Assembly (NCBI GenBank): GCA_964517125.1
Contig: CAZFBD010000013.1
Coordinates: forward strand, 13,139-77,138
Source: SHLQ01 sp964517125
GTDB taxonomy: Bacteria; Actinomycetota; Acidimicrobiia; Acidimicrobiales; SHLQ01
DNA length: 64,000 bases
Direction: 5' to 3'
This document shows, in pieces, positions 63,008 through 64,000 of this stretch. Position 1 is the stretch's first letter, and each line of letters starts with the position of its first letter. The notes below the pieces were generated by a model. The model had not been told where the DNA came from. It saw only the letters and a program-made list of their open reading frames with translations, and did not search any database. The translations under genes were made by a program, and so were the position numbers.

Positions 63008-63670
63008 GTGCCGTCCGGGTTTCGCCGGCACTGAAGTGTCCCGGCGAAGAAGTGGCAGGCAGGCACGAGCTGCATGCAGTGCCGTCAGCGTGGCTGCAGC
63101 ATTGATGCTGAAGTGGAACCAGACCCGGAGCGCGACGAGCGTCGCTCCTTCGGCGAGACCGAACAGGGTGGACAGACCGTTGGCCCGACCGGTCACAAGA
63201 AGCGTCGAGACCAGCACCACGTGTTCCAGCACGTGTGCGACCTGGATTCGTTCCGAGAGTGCAAGTGACTTCGGCACGGGGTGCGAACGCAACGCCAATT
63301 GCCAGGCGGCGATCGCACCCAGGAAGATCACGTTGCCGGTCAGGTGCAGGGCTTCCACGCCCATGCTCGGTTCGGTGGCGGTGGGCAGGAGCGAACAGAA
63401 CCACAACAACCCGTCGGCCGACCCCGAAGCCCAGGCGGAAAGCCACGGCTTTTCGTCGGGCCGGGCGAACCAGAAACCAAGCTGAAGTACGTGTTCCAGT
63501 ACGTGCACGACCTGGAAGGTCAGGCCTCCAATCGCTCCGCTGGCCAGCAATCGTTGGGGGAGCGCCGCCTTGTTGAGCGTGCGCTGCATCACGATTGCGG
63601 CGGCGATGCCGCACCCAAGTGCGAGGGTGAGGCCAGCGAAGGTCGCAGGAACTGGAGGCTGTGGAATCAT
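62684..63670 (-). CDS. Polytopic membrane protein with HxLEH motifs; C-terminal limit uncertain
   Basis: The first about 220 residues (63670 to about 63010) form six or so hydrophobic helices, two of which carry a similar motif: VVHVLEHVLQLGFW and QVAHVLEHVVLVSTLL. The His/Glu pairs inside membrane helices could bind a metal. No family was recognised. The frame stays open for a further 324 bp opposite purM, giving a charged, His-rich tail that looks like antisense translation rather than protein. The true end is therefore uncertain; a stop may have been lost or a frameshift hidden near 63010-63040. It is divergent from the tRNA genes. Confidence 0.6.
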   Translation of the reverse strand: MIPQPPVPATFAGLTLALGCGIAAAIVMQRTLNKAALPQRLLASGAIGGLTFQVVHVLEHVLQLGFWFARPDEKPWLSAWASGSADGLLWFCSLLPTATEPSMGVEALHLTGNVIFLGAIAAWQLALRSHPVPKSLALSERIQVAHVLEHVVLVSTLLVTGRANGLSTLFGLAEGATLVALRVWFHFSINAAATLTALHAARACLPLLRRDTSVPAKPGRHSVRVEHHVPVARLDSTDHQRRVALVSEHFDRPIRIGVRYHQNHANTHVEYAEHLAGIDSPETRQLAEDLGWLPGAGIDAGIRSRRQHPIEVARQAAARDVRNRAYVD

Positions 63671-63728
63671 TGGCGGAACGATCGTCTCGGCGGCGGGAAG
63701 TACCCAGTCGGATGATCGTCAGCAAAAT

Positions 63729-63751
63729 CGACAGGTCGAATGGACCTGTCG
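63729..63751. repeat. Inverted repeat upstream of the tRNA genes
   Basis: CGACAGGTC (63729-63737) and its exact complement GACCTGTCG (63743-63751) flank 5 nt, in the intergenic region between the membrane protein and the tRNAs. It may be an operator or a hairpin; no role can be assigned. Confidence 0.4.
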
Positions 63752-63840
63752 CGTGGAATGCGGGTCACTGTCCGGTAACGTATGCTCGCCGTGCTCCGTA
63801 TGGAGCATTGCTGCACAACACGGGCAACCGTGGTGCGCAA

Positions 63841-63915
63841 GGTCCCGTGGTGAAGTCAGGAGTTCACGCCGCCCTGTCAAGGCGGAGGTCGCGAGTTCAA
63901 ATCTCGTCGGGACCG
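63841..63915 (+). tRNA. tRNA-Asp (anticodon GTC)
   Basis: A cloverleaf is visible: acceptor GGTCCCG/CGGGACC, anticodon stem CCGCC/GGCGG with loop CTGTCAA (anticodon GTC at 63876-63878), T arm with GTTCAAATC. The discriminator is G; CCA is not encoded. Tandem with tRNA-Phe, 6 bp away. Confidence 0.96.
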
Positions 63916-63921
63916 CTACCT

Positions 63922-63997
63922 GGTCGGGTAGCTCAGTTGGCAGAGCGACCGCCTGAAAAGCGGTAGGTCCCCGGATCGACGCCGGGCCCGACCACCA
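63922..63997 (+). tRNA. tRNA-Phe (anticodon GAA)
   Basis: Acceptor GGTCGGG/CCCGACC, D arm GCTCAGTTGGCAGAGC, anticodon stem ACCGC/GCGGT with loop CTGAAAA (anticodon GAA at 63955-63957). Discriminator A and an encoded CCA (63995-63997) follow, unlike the neighbouring tRNA-Asp. Confidence 0.96.
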
Positions 63998-64000
63998 CTC

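Overview
The window looks like part of a chromosome, or a metagenome-assembled genome, of a high-GC Actinomycetota bacterium, most likely class Acidimicrobiia (Ilumatobacter-like). The evidence is the actinobacterial replication-origin gene order, a DUF5318 protein, an HspR/HAIR heat-shock circuit, and many start codons lying 6-9 nt after a TAnnnT hexamer, as expected for leaderless mRNAs. No rRNA, CRISPR array, prophage or insertion sequence was found. Three 100-N scaffold gaps are present (13827-13926, 30456-30555, 32248-32347). At least two genes look frameshifted, so indel errors are possible.

Layout. 57-4110: histidine degradation (hutU, divergent IclR regulator, hutH) around a palindromic operator. 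4191-10319: an anchored protein, a broken two-helix ion channel, a cation/proton antiporter, a Rieske-glutamate-synthase fusion and NAD-malic enzyme. 10333-13529: an ECF sigma factor, a frameshifted BTAD-type regulator and an NnrE-like epimerase. 13583-17235: cupin (partial), GBBH-type dioxygenase, panB, DUF5318 and a methyltransferase. 17243-37192: the conserved origin block: CCA transferase, GNAT, DUF6049 protein, DegV, Ser/Thr kinase with a discoidin-like ectodomain, SigM-like sigma and anti-sigma, trxB, trxA, CwlM-like protein, parB, parA, two parS sites, rsmG, jag, yidC, yidD, rnpA, rpmH, oriC, dnaA, dnaN. In Mycobacterium the kinase position is held by MviN/MurJ fused to a pseudokinase and a similar ectodomain; here the flippase part is absent and the kinase has all catalytic motifs.

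37198-46698: pterin dehydratase, gpmI, then dnaK-grpE-dnaJ-hspR and clpB, each transcription unit preceded by a HAIR-like operator. Convergent with hspR is a probable selenoprotein: an in-frame UGA sits in a U-P-V-C motif and is followed 17 nt later by a bacterial SECIS-like hairpin. 46835-63007: a secreted protein and then a purine biosynthesis cluster (purA, purD, purB, purC, purS, purQ, purL, purF, purM), interrupted by a FIST/GGDEF-EAL signalling pair and by a membrane pentapeptide-repeat protein. The window ends with a polytopic membrane protein and tRNA-Asp and tRNA-Phe.

The most interesting items are the selenoprotein, the MurJ-less kinase at the mviN locus together with a CwlM homologue that has lost its zinc ligands, the HspR regulon, the 32-bp palindromic parS, and the leaderless-promoter pattern.
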